DNA of 12,806 bases from Desulfobacteraceae bacterium UBA5616 (GTDB lineage: Bacteria > Desulfobacterota > Desulfobacteria > Desulfobacterales > UBA5616). Position numbers and translations under genes: made by a program. Positions 4,776 to 12,806 of the stretch are shown piece after piece. The stretch is taken from contig DIKO01000045.1 of NCBI GenBank assembly GCA_002423615.1, positions 1 through 12,806 of the forward strand. The letters run 5' to 3'. Every line of letters begins with the position of its first letter. Positions within the stretch are counted from its first letter, which is position 1. The notes below the pieces were generated by a model that was given only the letters and a program-made list of their open reading frames with translations, was not told the origin of the DNA and searched no databases.

Positions 4776-5906
4776 ATGTGTCGATTGTTTGCCATAACCA
4801 GTGATACCCCTTTGTCGCCCATGACAGCGATGGAGGCTCTCGATGTCATGCGCGAAGGCCATGACGGTTCCGGCGTGGGGATCCTGTTGAGAGATCTCGG
4901 CGGGCCCTTTGAGGAGATGAAGGACGCGCCGATTCTGTCCGGTATCTTCAGCGAAAGCGGAATCAAGCGGCTGGACACCTTCATGATGGGTATCGGTTTC
5001 ATGACCAAATATAAAATATCCATCAAACTGCCGAAAACCGCGCCAAGGGGTACGCCCAGAAGAGATGTTTATCTGATCAGGGCCTATGAATATCCCGAGG
5101 AATGGGAGGGCTTGACCCAGGCGTCACTCCAGGACCGGCTGATGAATATTCGCCTTAAGCTCAGGGAAATGGGAGAGGAAAAGGAGGACATGATCGTTTT
5201 TTCCTTCTGGCCGGACGTCATCATGCTAAAAGAGATCGGCGATCCCATGACCGTCGGGCGTTATCTCAGTCTTGATCGCAAGGAACTCCAGGCCAGGATC
5301 ATCATGGCCCAGGGTCGTCAGAATACCAATTACGCCATTAATCTTTATGCCTGTCATCCGTTTTTCATCCAGGGATACAGCACCATGACCAATGGGGAAA
5401 ATACGGCTTTCATCCCAAACAAGGAATATCTCATGAGCCGGGGATTTCCCGGATATTCGGGATTTCAGTCCGACTCCGAGGTCTTCACCCATATTCTGCA
5501 TTATCTGTACAATTCCCTGGAGCTTGGCATCGAAGCCTACAAACATGTGATCACACCGCTTCAGGGTGACGCATTGGAAAAGCATCCCGACGCGGCCCTG
5601 CTTCGCGTCTTGAAACACTCCTGCCGGCGGCTCATTATCGACGGGCCCAATTGCGTTATCGGCTGCCTGCCGGATAAAAAGTTATTTATGGTCCAGGACC
5701 GGAAAAAGCTGAGACCCGGGGTTGTGGGGGGGCGACCCGGCATGTACGGTTTTTCCTCTGAAATTTGCGGACTGGATGCTGTTATTCCCGATCGGGACAA
5801 AAGCAAGGATTTTCAACCGATGCATCTGGATACCGCCATTGTGGGTCCGGATCGACAGGAGGTCTCCATATGTTGCCAAACAGACCCATTACCCCTTCCA
5901 CGCTGA
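4776..5906 (+). CDS. glutamate synthase, glutamine amidotransferase subunit (class II GATase)
   Basis: The 376-residue protein is the glutaminase part of a split glutamate synthase, releasing ammonia from glutamine for the FMN subunit. It begins MCRLFAI: removal of Met exposes the N-terminal catalytic Cys (C2), which fixes the start at 4776. Other class II GATase residues are visible: GHDGSG (28-33) with R26, the glutamine-holding N206-G207 in MTNGENTAF, and SDSE with D233. The amidotransferase fold spans most of the chain; about residues 285-360 form a C-terminal extension of the kind seen when this domain is a separate polypeptide. The expected amidotransferase residues are all there, so it should be active. 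It is the first gene after the sigma54 promoter. Its last 37 nt overlap the next gene, whose ribosome site lies inside this reading frame, so translation is probably coupled. Related amidotransferases are possible alternatives, but the neighbours make GltS the clear choice. Confidence 0.88.
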   Translation: MCRLFAITSDTPLSPMTAMEALDVMREGHDGSGVGILLRDLGGPFEEMKDAPILSGIFSESGIKRLDTFMMGIGFMTKYKISIKLPKTAPRGTPRRDVYLIRAYEYPEEWEGLTQASLQDRLMNIRLKLREMGEEKEDMIVFSFWPDVIMLKEIGDPMTVGRYLSLDRKELQARIIMAQGRQNTNYAINLYACHPFFIQGYSTMTNGENTAFIPNKEYLMSRGFPGYSGFQSDSEVFTHILHYLYNSLELGIEAYKHVITPLQGDALEKHPDAALLRVLKHSCRRLIIDGPNCVIGCLPDKKLFMVQDRKKLRPGVVGGRPGMYGFSSEICGLDAVIPDRDKSKDFQPMHLDTAIVGPDRQEVSICCQTDPLPLPR

Positions 5907-7504
5907 GTATCAAGGACCTGCTCTGGCAGGTTCTGTGGAATAAAGATAAATGCACCCTCTGCGGCCAGTGTACGGCCGTGTGTCCGGTCAATGCAATCGA
6001 GCCCGGGGTGTTTCAAAAGAGACTCATCGAGCCGGCCTTGAATATTACCGAAAAGCCCGGCAATGTATATAAGGTATATTACGGTATCCGGCAAAAAACA
6101 GATCCGGCATATGCGTGTATCGGATGCGGCATGTGCAGTCTGGTTTGCCCCAATGACGCCATTCTTCCCTCAAAAAATGAAGAAAACGATAAACTGAGAC
6201 TGCATATCGACAGGGGGGGGCAGCCCCGGAAAAGAGGCGGACGGAGAAATGTAAAGGACGGGATCCTGGATCAGATCAAGTTCATCCGGATTTCCATGCT
6301 GACCGATCCGGCACTTGACGCCGGGCGCCATGAGTTCGAACTGCGGACTCTGCTCGGCAGGGTTTTGTCACCGGAAAAACACCTGGCCCTGCTCAAGGAA
6401 AACGGATGGGCGCCGCCCGTGAGGGAAATCTACCCTTTGATGATCGGCGGCATGTCCTTCGGCGCCCTTTCTCCCAATATGTGGGAAGGACTACAGATGG
6501 GGGTGGCTTACCTGAATGAGGAGCTGGGGATGCCGGTCCGTATTTGCACGGGCGAAGGGGGGTGCCCGCCCCGTCTGTTGCGAAGCCGGTTCTTAAAGTA
6601 CGTGATCCTCCAGATCGCCAGCGGTTATTTCGGGTGGGATGAGATCATCCACGCCATTCCCCATATGAAGGAGGATCCCTGCGCCATTGAAATCAAATAC
6701 GGCCAGGGCGCCAAACCCGGGGACGGGGGGCTGCTCATGTGGTACAAGGTCAATAAGCTCATCGCCGCCATCCGGGGGGTTCCGCCGGGGATCAGTCTGC
6801 CCAGTCCGCCGACCCATCAGACCCAGTATTCCATTGAGGAATCCGTAGCCAAAATGATACTGTCCATGTCCATGGCCTGGGGGTTCAGGGTTCCGGTGTA
6901 TCCGAAAATATCCGGATCATCCACGTCCCTTGCCGTCCTGAACAACATCACCCGGAATCCTTATGCCGCCGGACTTGCCATTGACGGGGAAGACGGCGGA
7001 ACCGGGGCTGCGTTTAATATTTCCATGAACCACATGGGACATCCCATCGCCAGCAATATCCGTGATTGCTACCTGAACCTGGTTGCACTGGGCAAACAGA
7101 ACGAAGTGCCCCTGTTTGCCGGCGGGGGCGTGGGCAAGAACGGAAACCTCGCCGCCAATGCGGCCGCCCTGATCATGCTGGGGGCCAGCGGCGTTCAGAT
7201 GGGCAAATATATCATGCAGGCGGCGGCAGGCTGCCTGGGATCGGAATCCGACCGATGCAATATCTGCAATATCGGCAATTGCCCGAAGGGGATCACATCA
7301 CAGGACCCCCGGCTTTACCGCCGGCTGGATCCCGAGGATGTGGCCCAGCGGGTGGTGGATGTGTACCTGAGTTTCGACACGGAGTTGAAAAAGATCGTGG
7401 CGCCCTTAGGGCGATCGACCTCGCTGCCCATCGGCATGTCGGATGCGCTGGGAATTGCCGACCATCATGCCGCCGAGCGATTGAGAATACAGTACGTGGT
7501 TTAA
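5870..7504 (+). CDS. gltB: glutamate synthase catalytic subunit, FMN-binding, with two N-terminal [4Fe-4S] motifs
   Basis: The 544-residue subunit makes glutamate from 2-oxoglutarate and ammonia on FMN. Residues 20-95 are a ferredoxin domain with two [4Fe-4S] motifs: C28-C31-C34-C38 and C83-C86-C89-C93. The TIM-barrel GltS core follows: GGMSFGALS (193-201), TGEGG (227-231), KYGQGAKPGDGG (276-287), SPPTHQTQYSIEE (312-324), KISGSS (346-351), DGEDGGTGAA (372-381), AGGGVGKNG (417-425). The cluster motif is C463-x2-C466-x4-C471 (CNICNIGNCPKG), unlike the C-x5-C-x4-C of classical bacterial GltS. The start at 5870 is chosen because AGGAGG lies 7 bases upstream; a longer frame from 5765 would have no conserved N terminus. 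The lack of fused GATase and GXGXG domains matches the archaeal-type split enzyme, and both missing parts are encoded next door. The ferredoxin clusters suggest direct use of reduced ferredoxin or transfer from the downstream flavoprotein. Confidence 0.92.
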   Translation: MLPNRPITPSTLSIKDLLWQVLWNKDKCTLCGQCTAVCPVNAIEPGVFQKRLIEPALNITEKPGNVYKVYYGIRQKTDPAYACIGCGMCSLVCPNDAILPSKNEENDKLRLHIDRGGQPRKRGGRRNVKDGILDQIKFIRISMLTDPALDAGRHEFELRTLLGRVLSPEKHLALLKENGWAPPVREIYPLMIGGMSFGALSPNMWEGLQMGVAYLNEELGMPVRICTGEGGCPPRLLRSRFLKYVILQIASGYFGWDEIIHAIPHMKEDPCAIEIKYGQGAKPGDGGLLMWYKVNKLIAAIRGVPPGISLPSPPTHQTQYSIEESVAKMILSMSMAWGFRVPVYPKISGSSTSLAVLNNITRNPYAAGLAIDGEDGGTGAAFNISMNHMGHPIASNIRDCYLNLVALGKQNEVPLFAGGGVGKNGNLAANAAALIMLGASGVQMGKYIMQAAAGCLGSESDRCNICNIGNCPKGITSQDPRLYRRLDPEDVAQRVVDVYLSFDTELKKIVAPLGRSTSLPIGMSDALGIADHHAAERLRIQYVV

Positions 7505-7520
7505 AACGGAGTGATTCGTT

Positions 7521-9851
7521 ATGAATATCAGACAGGTTTATGAAATTTCAGGGGAAGAGAACGGCCAACGGGTGGAATCCCGAATTCTTGAAGAAAGGAT
7601 TCAGTCTGCGGTGGCCGCCGGGAATCGGCATCTTCTGGTCAAGGCACTGGGCCAGCACGGCATTGGCGGAAGGCTCTTTAAATCCGGTGAGGAAGCCATC
7701 CATGTGAACATATACGGCCAGTGCGGCCAGCGGGTAGGCTCCCTGGGGTATCCCAATACCTTTATCGAAATTATGGGGCCGGCCTCGGACGATGTTGGCT
7801 GGCTTAATGCCGGTGCCCAGATTGTGGTCCACGGTAATGCGGGAAATGGCGTATGCAATGCCATGGCACAGGGGAAAGTCTATGTGTCGGGCAGCATCGG
7901 TGCCCGGGGTATGACCATGACCAAGCATAACCCCCGGTTGGATCCTCCGGAATTGTGGGTGTTGGGGTCCGTAGGGGATTATTTCGGGGAATTCATGGCC
8001 GGGGGTACTGCCGTGATCTGCGGCCACAATTCCCAAAGCCCGAAGAATATTCTGGGATATCGGCCTTTTGTAGGAATGGTGGGCGGAAGGGTATTTTTCA
8101 GAGGCCCCCATGACGGCTACAGTCAGACCGATGCCAAAATGGTTCCCATAACGGATGACCAGTGGACCTGGCTTTGCGATAATTTAAAAAGATATCTGGA
8201 GCATATCAATCTGTACGATCTGCTGGACAGCTTGACGGTCCGGGAGGAGTGGCAGTTAATTATGGCCCGGACGCCCCAGGACCGTGTGTTCAGGTCAAAA
8301 CCGGCCATATCCGATTTTAAATCCCGGGTCTGGGACAAAGAGTTGGGCCAGGGGGGATTGATCGGTGATTTGACCCGTCTGGACAGGTCACCCATCCCGG
8401 TGATCACCACCGGCGACCTCAGACGGTTTGTGCCGGTATGGGAGAACAGAAAATACCTGGCCCCCTGTGAAGCCACATGCCCCACGGGCATTCCGGTACA
8501 GCAGCGGTGGCAATTGATCCGGGAAGGCCGGGTGGATGAGGCCGTGGACCTGGCCTTGTCCTATACGCCTTTTCCGGCGACCGTATGCGGTTACCTGTGT
8601 CCCAATCTGTGCATGGAATCCTGCACCCGGCATCTGAATGCCATGACGCCGGTGGATGTGAAGATCCTGGGAAAGGCCAGCATCGATGCCCGGACGCCGG
8701 AATTCCCGGAAAAGACCGGCAAAAAAATTGCCGTTATCGGCGGCGGGCCTGCTGGTATTTCCGTTGCGTGGCAGTTGCGGCGGAAAGGTCATCAGGTGGT
8801 GATTTTCGACAAGGCCAGGACCCTCGGGGGTAAGATGGCCTCTGTCATTCCGGAAACCCGGATTCCGCAGGAAGTGATACAGGCCGAGCTGTCAAGGGTG
8901 GAAAAAGTCATCCCCAGAATTCATCTGTCCCGGGAATTGTCCCGGGAGGAGGTGGAACAGATGAAGACCGATTACGATTTTTTGATCATCGCGTCGGGCG
9001 CCCACAAACCCAGGATGCTGCCGGTTCCAGGAAAAGATCGTCTGATCCCGGCCCTGGATTTCCTCGCCAAGGCGAAAAAGAACGGAATCAGACCGGGGAA
9101 AAAAGTGGTGATCATCGGCGCGGGAAACGTGGGATGTGATGTGGCCACAGAAGCCTCCCGGCTGGGCGCCGAAGACATCACCCTGATCGATGTCATGGAA
9201 CCGGCGTCTTTCGGCAAGGAGAGGGCGGATGCCGAGAAAGCGGGAGCTAAATTCAGGTGGCCGTGTTATACGGAAGAAATCCTGCCCGAAGGGGTGAAGC
9301 TGAAAACCGGAGAAGTGATCCCCGCAGACACCGTGGTGATCTCCATCGGCGATGCCCCGGATCTCGGATTTCTCCCGGATACCGTGGCCACCGAACGGGG
9401 ATTTGTACTGGTCAACGAATATTCCCAGACCACCGACGCGGTAATTTTTGCCATCGGCGATGCTGTAAAACCGGGCTTGCTGACGGATGCCATCGGCGCC
9501 GGTCGAAAAGCGGCCGAGGCCATTTCAGATATGATTCAGGGTAAAAAACCCGTTGGGGACAACCGGCGGATGATAGACAAAAAGCGGGTAACCCTGGAAT
9601 ATTTCGATCCGCGGATTGTCGAATTTGACGGCGTCGACCAGTGCGGTTCCCAGTGCTCTTCGTGCGGGGCCTGCCGGGATTGCGGAATCTGCGAAGCCGT
9701 TTGTCCCCGGGCCGCCATCAGCCGGAAGGACAGGGGAAACAGCGAATACGAATATATTGTGAACCCCGATCGATGCATCGGCTGCGGTTTCTGCGCCGGG
9801 GCGTGCCCCTGCGGAATATGGGATCTGGTTGCCAATGATCCCATCGAGTAA
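7521..9851 (+). CDS. fusion of glutamate synthase GXGXG domain, GltD-like FAD/NAD(P) oxidoreductase and 2[4Fe-4S] ferredoxin
   Basis: The 776-residue protein joins three modules. Residues about 1-235 are the GXGXG beta-helix of GltS (GWLNAGAQIVVHGNAGNG, GKVYVSGSIGARG, GGTAVICGHN), a structural channel wall. Residues about 310-675 are a GltD-like oxidoreductase: cysteine clusters C316/C320 and C356/C360/C364/C368, FAD motif GGGPAG (407-412), NAD(P) motif GAGNVG (533-538), and a second FAD motif ending AIGDAV (644-649). Residues about 700-770 are a ferredoxin with C718-C721-C724-C728 and C752-C755-C758-C762, plus three extra cysteines (C708, C712, C715). Electrons from NAD(P)H could pass through FAD and clusters to the FMN subunit. 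Acidic D557 ends the second strand of the NAD(P) fold where GltD has basic residues that hold NADPH. The start has GGAG 9 bases upstream, 17 bp after the catalytic gene. It could also serve as an electron-bifurcating or NAD(P)H-ferredoxin module. Confidence 0.9.
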   Translation: MNIRQVYEISGEENGQRVESRILEERIQSAVAAGNRHLLVKALGQHGIGGRLFKSGEEAIHVNIYGQCGQRVGSLGYPNTFIEIMGPASDDVGWLNAGAQIVVHGNAGNGVCNAMAQGKVYVSGSIGARGMTMTKHNPRLDPPELWVLGSVGDYFGEFMAGGTAVICGHNSQSPKNILGYRPFVGMVGGRVFFRGPHDGYSQTDAKMVPITDDQWTWLCDNLKRYLEHINLYDLLDSLTVREEWQLIMARTPQDRVFRSKPAISDFKSRVWDKELGQGGLIGDLTRLDRSPIPVITTGDLRRFVPVWENRKYLAPCEATCPTGIPVQQRWQLIREGRVDEAVDLALSYTPFPATVCGYLCPNLCMESCTRHLNAMTPVDVKILGKASIDARTPEFPEKTGKKIAVIGGGPAGISVAWQLRRKGHQVVIFDKARTLGGKMASVIPETRIPQEVIQAELSRVEKVIPRIHLSRELSREEVEQMKTDYDFLIIASGAHKPRMLPVPGKDRLIPALDFLAKAKKNGIRPGKKVVIIGAGNVGCDVATEASRLGAEDITLIDVMEPASFGKERADAEKAGAKFRWPCYTEEILPEGVKLKTGEVIPADTVVISIGDAPDLGFLPDTVATERGFVLVNEYSQTTDAVIFAIGDAVKPGLLTDAIGAGRKAAEAISDMIQGKKPVGDNRRMIDKKRVTLEYFDPRIVEFDGVDQCGSQCSSCGACRDCGICEAVCPRAAISRKDRGNSEYEYIVNPDRCIGCGFCAGACPCGIWDLVANDPIE

Positions 9852-9886
9852 TGGGAAATGGGGGGTGAAAGACAGGGATTTTATCG

Positions 9887-9914
9887 GCCTGTTACGCCCA
9901 GCCTGTTACCCATA
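9887..9914 (+). repeat. imperfect 14-bp tandem repeat upstream of carA
   Basis: GCCTGTTACGCCCA (9887-9900) is followed at once by GCCTGTTACCCATA (9901-9914), identical at 11 of 14 positions. It fills much of the 78-bp gap between the glutamate synthase fusion gene and carA and ends 15 bp before the carA ATG. It could be two half-sites for a regulator or a neutral duplication. Confidence 0.5.
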
Positions 9915-9929
9915 CCTTAAAAGGAAAAT

Positions 9930-11054
9930 ATGGAAGCTTTAATCGTACTCGAAGACGGACGGATTTTCCCCTGCCGGTCTTTTACCGGACCGGGGGAGGC
10001 GTCGGGAGAAGTGGTATTCAATACCAGCATGACCGGATATCAGGAGGTCCTCACCGATCCCTCATATGCCGGGCAGATGGTGACGATGACTTATCCTCTG
10101 GTGGGTAACTACGGCGTCAATGCCGATGACGTTGAATCAGACAAAATACAGGTGGCCGCTTTTCTGGTTAAGGAATATCAGCCGTCGTACAGTAATTTCA
10201 GGGCAGGGGAGAGTCTCGCCGATTACCTGAAACTCCGGAATATCATGGGAGTTGAGGGATTTGATACACGGGCATTGACCCTGCACATCCGGACGGTGGG
10301 GGCCATGCGGGCGGTGATTTCAACCCAGGACCTCGATCCCGGCTCACTGGTCGGGAAAGCCAGGGCAATACCCAAAATGGCCGGCCTGGACCTGACCCGC
10401 AGCGTGACCACCCGTCATCCTTATTTATGGGAAAAAGGCGGAAAGATCCCCTGCGAAAAGGAACTTTCTTCGGGTATCTGGAGATGCCGGGGAATGAAGC
10501 CTGCGGTCGTAGCTTATGATTTTGGTATTAAGCATAATATTTTACGATGTATGGAACGGGAGGGGTTTGAGATCCTGGTGGTCCCGTCGGACACCATGGC
10601 CCATGTCGTGAGGGCTATGGATCCCGACGGTATTTTCCTCTCCAACGGTCCCGGAGATCCTGAGCCCGTTCAATATGCCGTCGACACCATCCGGGACCTT
10701 CTGGGGTACCGCCCCATGTTCGGCATTTGCCTGGGCCATCAGCTGATGGGGCTGGCCCTGGGGGGGTCCACCTTCAAGTTGAAGTTCGGCCACCGGGGTT
10801 CCAACCAGCCGGTTAAAAACCTGGTCACCGGCAGGATCGAAATCACTTCTCAGAACCATGGATTTGCCGTAGATCTCGACAGCCTGGTGGGCGGATCCGT
10901 CGAAATCACGCATATCAATTTAAACGACAAGACCCTTGAAGGGTTCAGGCACAAACAACTTCCGGCCTTTTCGGTTCAATACCATCCCGAAGCATCTCCG
11001 GGGCCCCATGACGCCGGATATTTGTTCGGACAGTTTAAAAGGATGATGAAGTAA
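9930..11054 (+). CDS. carA: carbamoyl-phosphate synthase small (glutaminase) subunit
   Basis: The 374-residue protein hydrolyses glutamine and channels ammonia to CarB for arginine and pyrimidine synthesis. Residues 1-150 form the CarA N-terminal domain (GEVVFNTSMTGYQEVLTDPSY). Residues about 190-370 are a class I (triad) amidotransferase: nucleophile C267 in MFGICLGHQLMGLALGG, H352 and E354 in YHPEASPGPHD, with SNGPGDPEP (238-246) forming the oxyanion loop region and SQNHGFAVD (307-315) present. These positions match E. coli CarA (C269, H353, E355) within two residues, so a full active enzyme is expected. AAGGA lies 4 bases before the ATG. The gene starts 78 bp after the glutamate synthase operon with no terminator between, and 34 bp before carB. 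Confidence 0.97.
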   Translation: MEALIVLEDGRIFPCRSFTGPGEASGEVVFNTSMTGYQEVLTDPSYAGQMVTMTYPLVGNYGVNADDVESDKIQVAAFLVKEYQPSYSNFRAGESLADYLKLRNIMGVEGFDTRALTLHIRTVGAMRAVISTQDLDPGSLVGKARAIPKMAGLDLTRSVTTRHPYLWEKGGKIPCEKELSSGIWRCRGMKPAVVAYDFGIKHNILRCMEREGFEILVVPSDTMAHVVRAMDPDGIFLSNGPGDPEPVQYAVDTIRDLLGYRPMFGICLGHQLMGLALGGSTFKLKFGHRGSNQPVKNLVTGRIEITSQNHGFAVDLDSLVGGSVEITHINLNDKTLEGFRHKQLPAFSVQYHPEASPGPHDAGYLFGQFKRMMK

Positions 11055-11088
11055 CCCTTAAGCCAAGAATGGACAGCAGAATTTAACA

Positions 11089-12806
11089 ATGCCGAAACGG
11101 ACGGATATCAAAAAGATCCTGATCATCGGGGCGGGTCCCATTATCATCAGCCAGGCCTGTGAGTTTGACTATTCCGGGACCCAGGCGTGCAAGGCCCTGG
11201 TGGAAGAGGGCTACGAGGTGGTTTTGGTCAACAGCAACCCGGCGACCATCATGACGGACCCGGAAACGGCCCACCGGACCTATATCGAACCGGTCACACC
11301 GGAAACCGTTGAAAAAATCATTGCCCGTGAACGCCCTGACGCCCTGCTTCCCACCCTGGGGGGGCAGACAGGGCTGAACACGGCGGTGAACGTGGCCAGA
11401 ATAGGTGTCCTTGACAAATATCATGTGGAAATGATCGGGGCGTCCCTGGGCTCCATTCAAAAGGCCGAGGACCGTGACCAGTTCCGAAATGCCATGAAAA
11501 AAATCGGCCTTCGCATCCCCAGAAGCGGCATTGCGACCTCCATGGAGGAATCGAGAGCCGTTGCCGACGACATCGGGTTTCCCATCATCGTCAGGCCCAG
11601 TTTTACCCTGGGAGGAACCGGCGGCGGGGTCGCTTATAACCCTGAGGATCTTGAAATCATGGCGAAATCAGGTCTTGATGCCAGTCTGATTCATCAGATT
11701 ATGCTGGAAGAATCCGTCCTGGGATGGAAGGAATACGAACTCGAGGTGATGCGGGACAGGAGCGACAATGTGGTCATCATCTGTTCCATCGAAAACCTGG
11801 ATCCCATGGGGGTACACACCGGCGACAGCATCACCGTGGCCCCGGCTCAGACCCTTTCGGACAAGGAATACCAGGTCATGCGAAACGCCTCCCTGGCCAT
11901 CATGCGGGAAATCGGCGTGGAGACGGGGGGATCCAACGTCCAGTTCGCCGTTCATCCCGGGACCGGGGAAATGATCGTTGTCGAAATGAATCCCCGGGTG
12001 TCCCGGAGTTCGGCCCTGGCATCCAAGGCAACGGGATTCCCCATTGCCAAAATCGCCGCGAAACTCGCCGTGGGATACACCCTGGATGAAATTCCAAACG
12101 ATATCACAGGGGAGACCATGGCCTCCTTTGAACCCACCCTGGATTATTGCGTGGTGAAAATACCCCGGTGGACTTTTGAAAAATTTCCCGAAACCCGGGA
12201 CTATCTGACAACGGCCATGAAATCCGTGGGTGAGACCATGGCCATCGGAAGGACTTTTAAAGAGGCCCTGCAGAAGGGCATCAGATCCCTGGAAATCGGA
12301 CGGTTCGGGCTGGGTTCGGATGGCCGGGACGCCGATTTTGCGGATATCGGTTCCGTATCCGATATGGCGATCGAACAGAAGCTCGCCACCCCCAATTCCA
12401 ACCGGCTGTTTTACCTGAGATATGCCCTGATGAAAGGGATGGCCGTTCAGACCGTTTATGAACTCACCGGCATTGACCCCTGGTTTCTGCATCAGATCAA
12501 ACAGATCGTCGATCATGAAAACATCATGGAAAACCAGCCGCCGGAGTTATCCAAACCGTTTCTGGAGGAGGCCAAGGCCATGGGCTTCTCCGATATTCAG
12601 CTGGCCCATCTGTTCAACAGCACGGAGGACGATATCCGTGCCGAAAGAACCCGGTTGGGCATCAGGCCGGTTTACAAACTCGTGGACACCTGCGCCGGTG
12701 AATTCAAGGCCGCCACGCCGTATTATTATTCCACCTATGAAAAGGAATGCGAGGCCCGGGTTTCGGATCGGAAAAAAGTCATCATCCTGGGGGGCGGTCC
12801 CAACCG
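11089..12806 (+). CDS. carB: carbamoyl-phosphate synthase large subunit, 5' part only (cut by the window end)
   Basis: The frame is open from ATG 11089 to the last base, giving 572 residues, about 53% of a usual 1070-residue CarB. Residues 1-400 are the first ATP-grasp unit, which makes carboxyphosphate: LIIGAGPII (11-19), LPTLGGQTGLN, RPSFTLGGTGGG (about 166-177), EMNPRVSRSSALASKATGFP (about 299-318). Residues about 400-550 are the helical oligomerisation domain, and the chain ends as the second synthetase unit begins (VIILGGGPN). The start gives MPKRTDIKKI, as in E. coli, so it is secure, though no clear ribosome site precedes it and coupling to carA is likely. Position 21 is Ser (GPIIISQA) where most CarB proteins have Gly (GPIVIGQA). 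Confidence 0.96.
   Translation, partial: MPKRTDIKKILIIGAGPIIISQACEFDYSGTQACKALVEEGYEVVLVNSNPATIMTDPETAHRTYIEPVTPETVEKIIARERPDALLPTLGGQTGLNTAVNVARIGVLDKYHVEMIGASLGSIQKAEDRDQFRNAMKKIGLRIPRSGIATSMEESRAVADDIGFPIIVRPSFTLGGTGGGVAYNPEDLEIMAKSGLDASLIHQIMLEESVLGWKEYELEVMRDRSDNVVIICSIENLDPMGVHTGDSITVAPAQTLSDKEYQVMRNASLAIMREIGVETGGSNVQFAVHPGTGEMIVVEMNPRVSRSSALASKATGFPIAKIAAKLAVGYTLDEIPNDITGETMASFEPTLDYCVVKIPRWTFEKFPETRDYLTTAMKSVGETMAIGRTFKEALQKGIRSLEIGRFGLGSDGRDADFADIGSVSDMAIEQKLATPNSNRLFYLRYALMKGMAVQTVYELTGIDPWFLHQIKQIVDHENIMENQPPELSKPFLEEAKAMGFSDIQLAHLFNSTEDDIRAERTRLGIRPVYKLVDTCAGEFKAATPYYYSTYEKECEARVSDRKKVIILGGGPN

Noticed and set aside
4766..4804. 12-codon frame starting at ATG 4766, just ahead of the amidotransferase start, as a leader peptide
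   Set aside because: Its ATG is only 1 base from AGGAGG, too close for initiation, and the amidotransferase needs the Cys that follows the ATG at 4776.
5765..5869. N-terminal extension of the FMN subunit with start at 5765
   Set aside because: It would overlap the amidotransferase gene by 142 bases and has no conserved sequence; AGGAGG is placed correctly for the start at 5870.
11668..12516. 282-codon open frame on the minus strand inside carB
   Set aside because: It is antisense to a conserved carB frame and its translation resembles no known fold. GC-rich coding bias explains the open antisense frame.

Overview
The window looks like chromosomal DNA of an anaerobic bacterium, most likely a sulfate-reducing Desulfobacterota (Desulfobacteraceae-like) organism. 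This placement is an inference. It rests on an iron-sulfur-rich split glutamate synthase, a rubredoxin-type membrane protein, a thiolase/3-hydroxyacyl-CoA dehydrogenase pair under a TetR regulator, and the general sequence style. No tRNA, rRNA, CRISPR array, insertion sequence or phage gene was seen, and gene content is mostly core metabolism.

Layout. Positions 1-589 (+) hold a tandem ACT-domain protein behind a good sigma70 promoter. Positions 650-3425 (-) hold a three-gene operon reading TetR regulator, acetyl-CoA C-acetyltransferase, 3-hydroxybutyryl-CoA dehydrogenase. The regulator's upstream DNA carries a promoter with an operator-like palindrome just downstream of the -10. Positions 3741-4364 (+) encode a small protein with an N-terminal rubredoxin-like zinc/iron knuckle and a four-helix DUF2231-like membrane domain. 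The 411-bp gap 4365-4775 is the most structured non-coding DNA here. It holds a hairpin that matches the CsrA SELEX consensus at 11 of 12 positions, a very strong intrinsic terminator, an 8+8 bp dyad, and a near-consensus sigma54 promoter.

From 4776 to 9851 (+) three closely spaced genes together encode a complete glutamate synthase in an unusual split. These are a class II glutamine amidotransferase; an FMN/iron-sulfur catalytic subunit with two N-terminal ferredoxin clusters; and a 776-residue protein fusing the GXGXG domain, a GltD-like FAD/NAD(P) oxidoreductase and a cysteine-rich ferredoxin tail. The sigma54 promoter places this operon under an activator, probably nitrogen-responsive. 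carA (9930-11054) and the first half of carB (11089 to the window end) follow with no terminator visible between, so glutamine-dependent carbamoyl phosphate synthesis may be partly co-transcribed with glutamate synthase.

No wholly new system is apparent. The best leads are the sigma54 control region, the CsrA-like hairpin/terminator unit, the atypical iron-sulfur motifs of the glutamate synthase, and the rubredoxin-membrane fusion.
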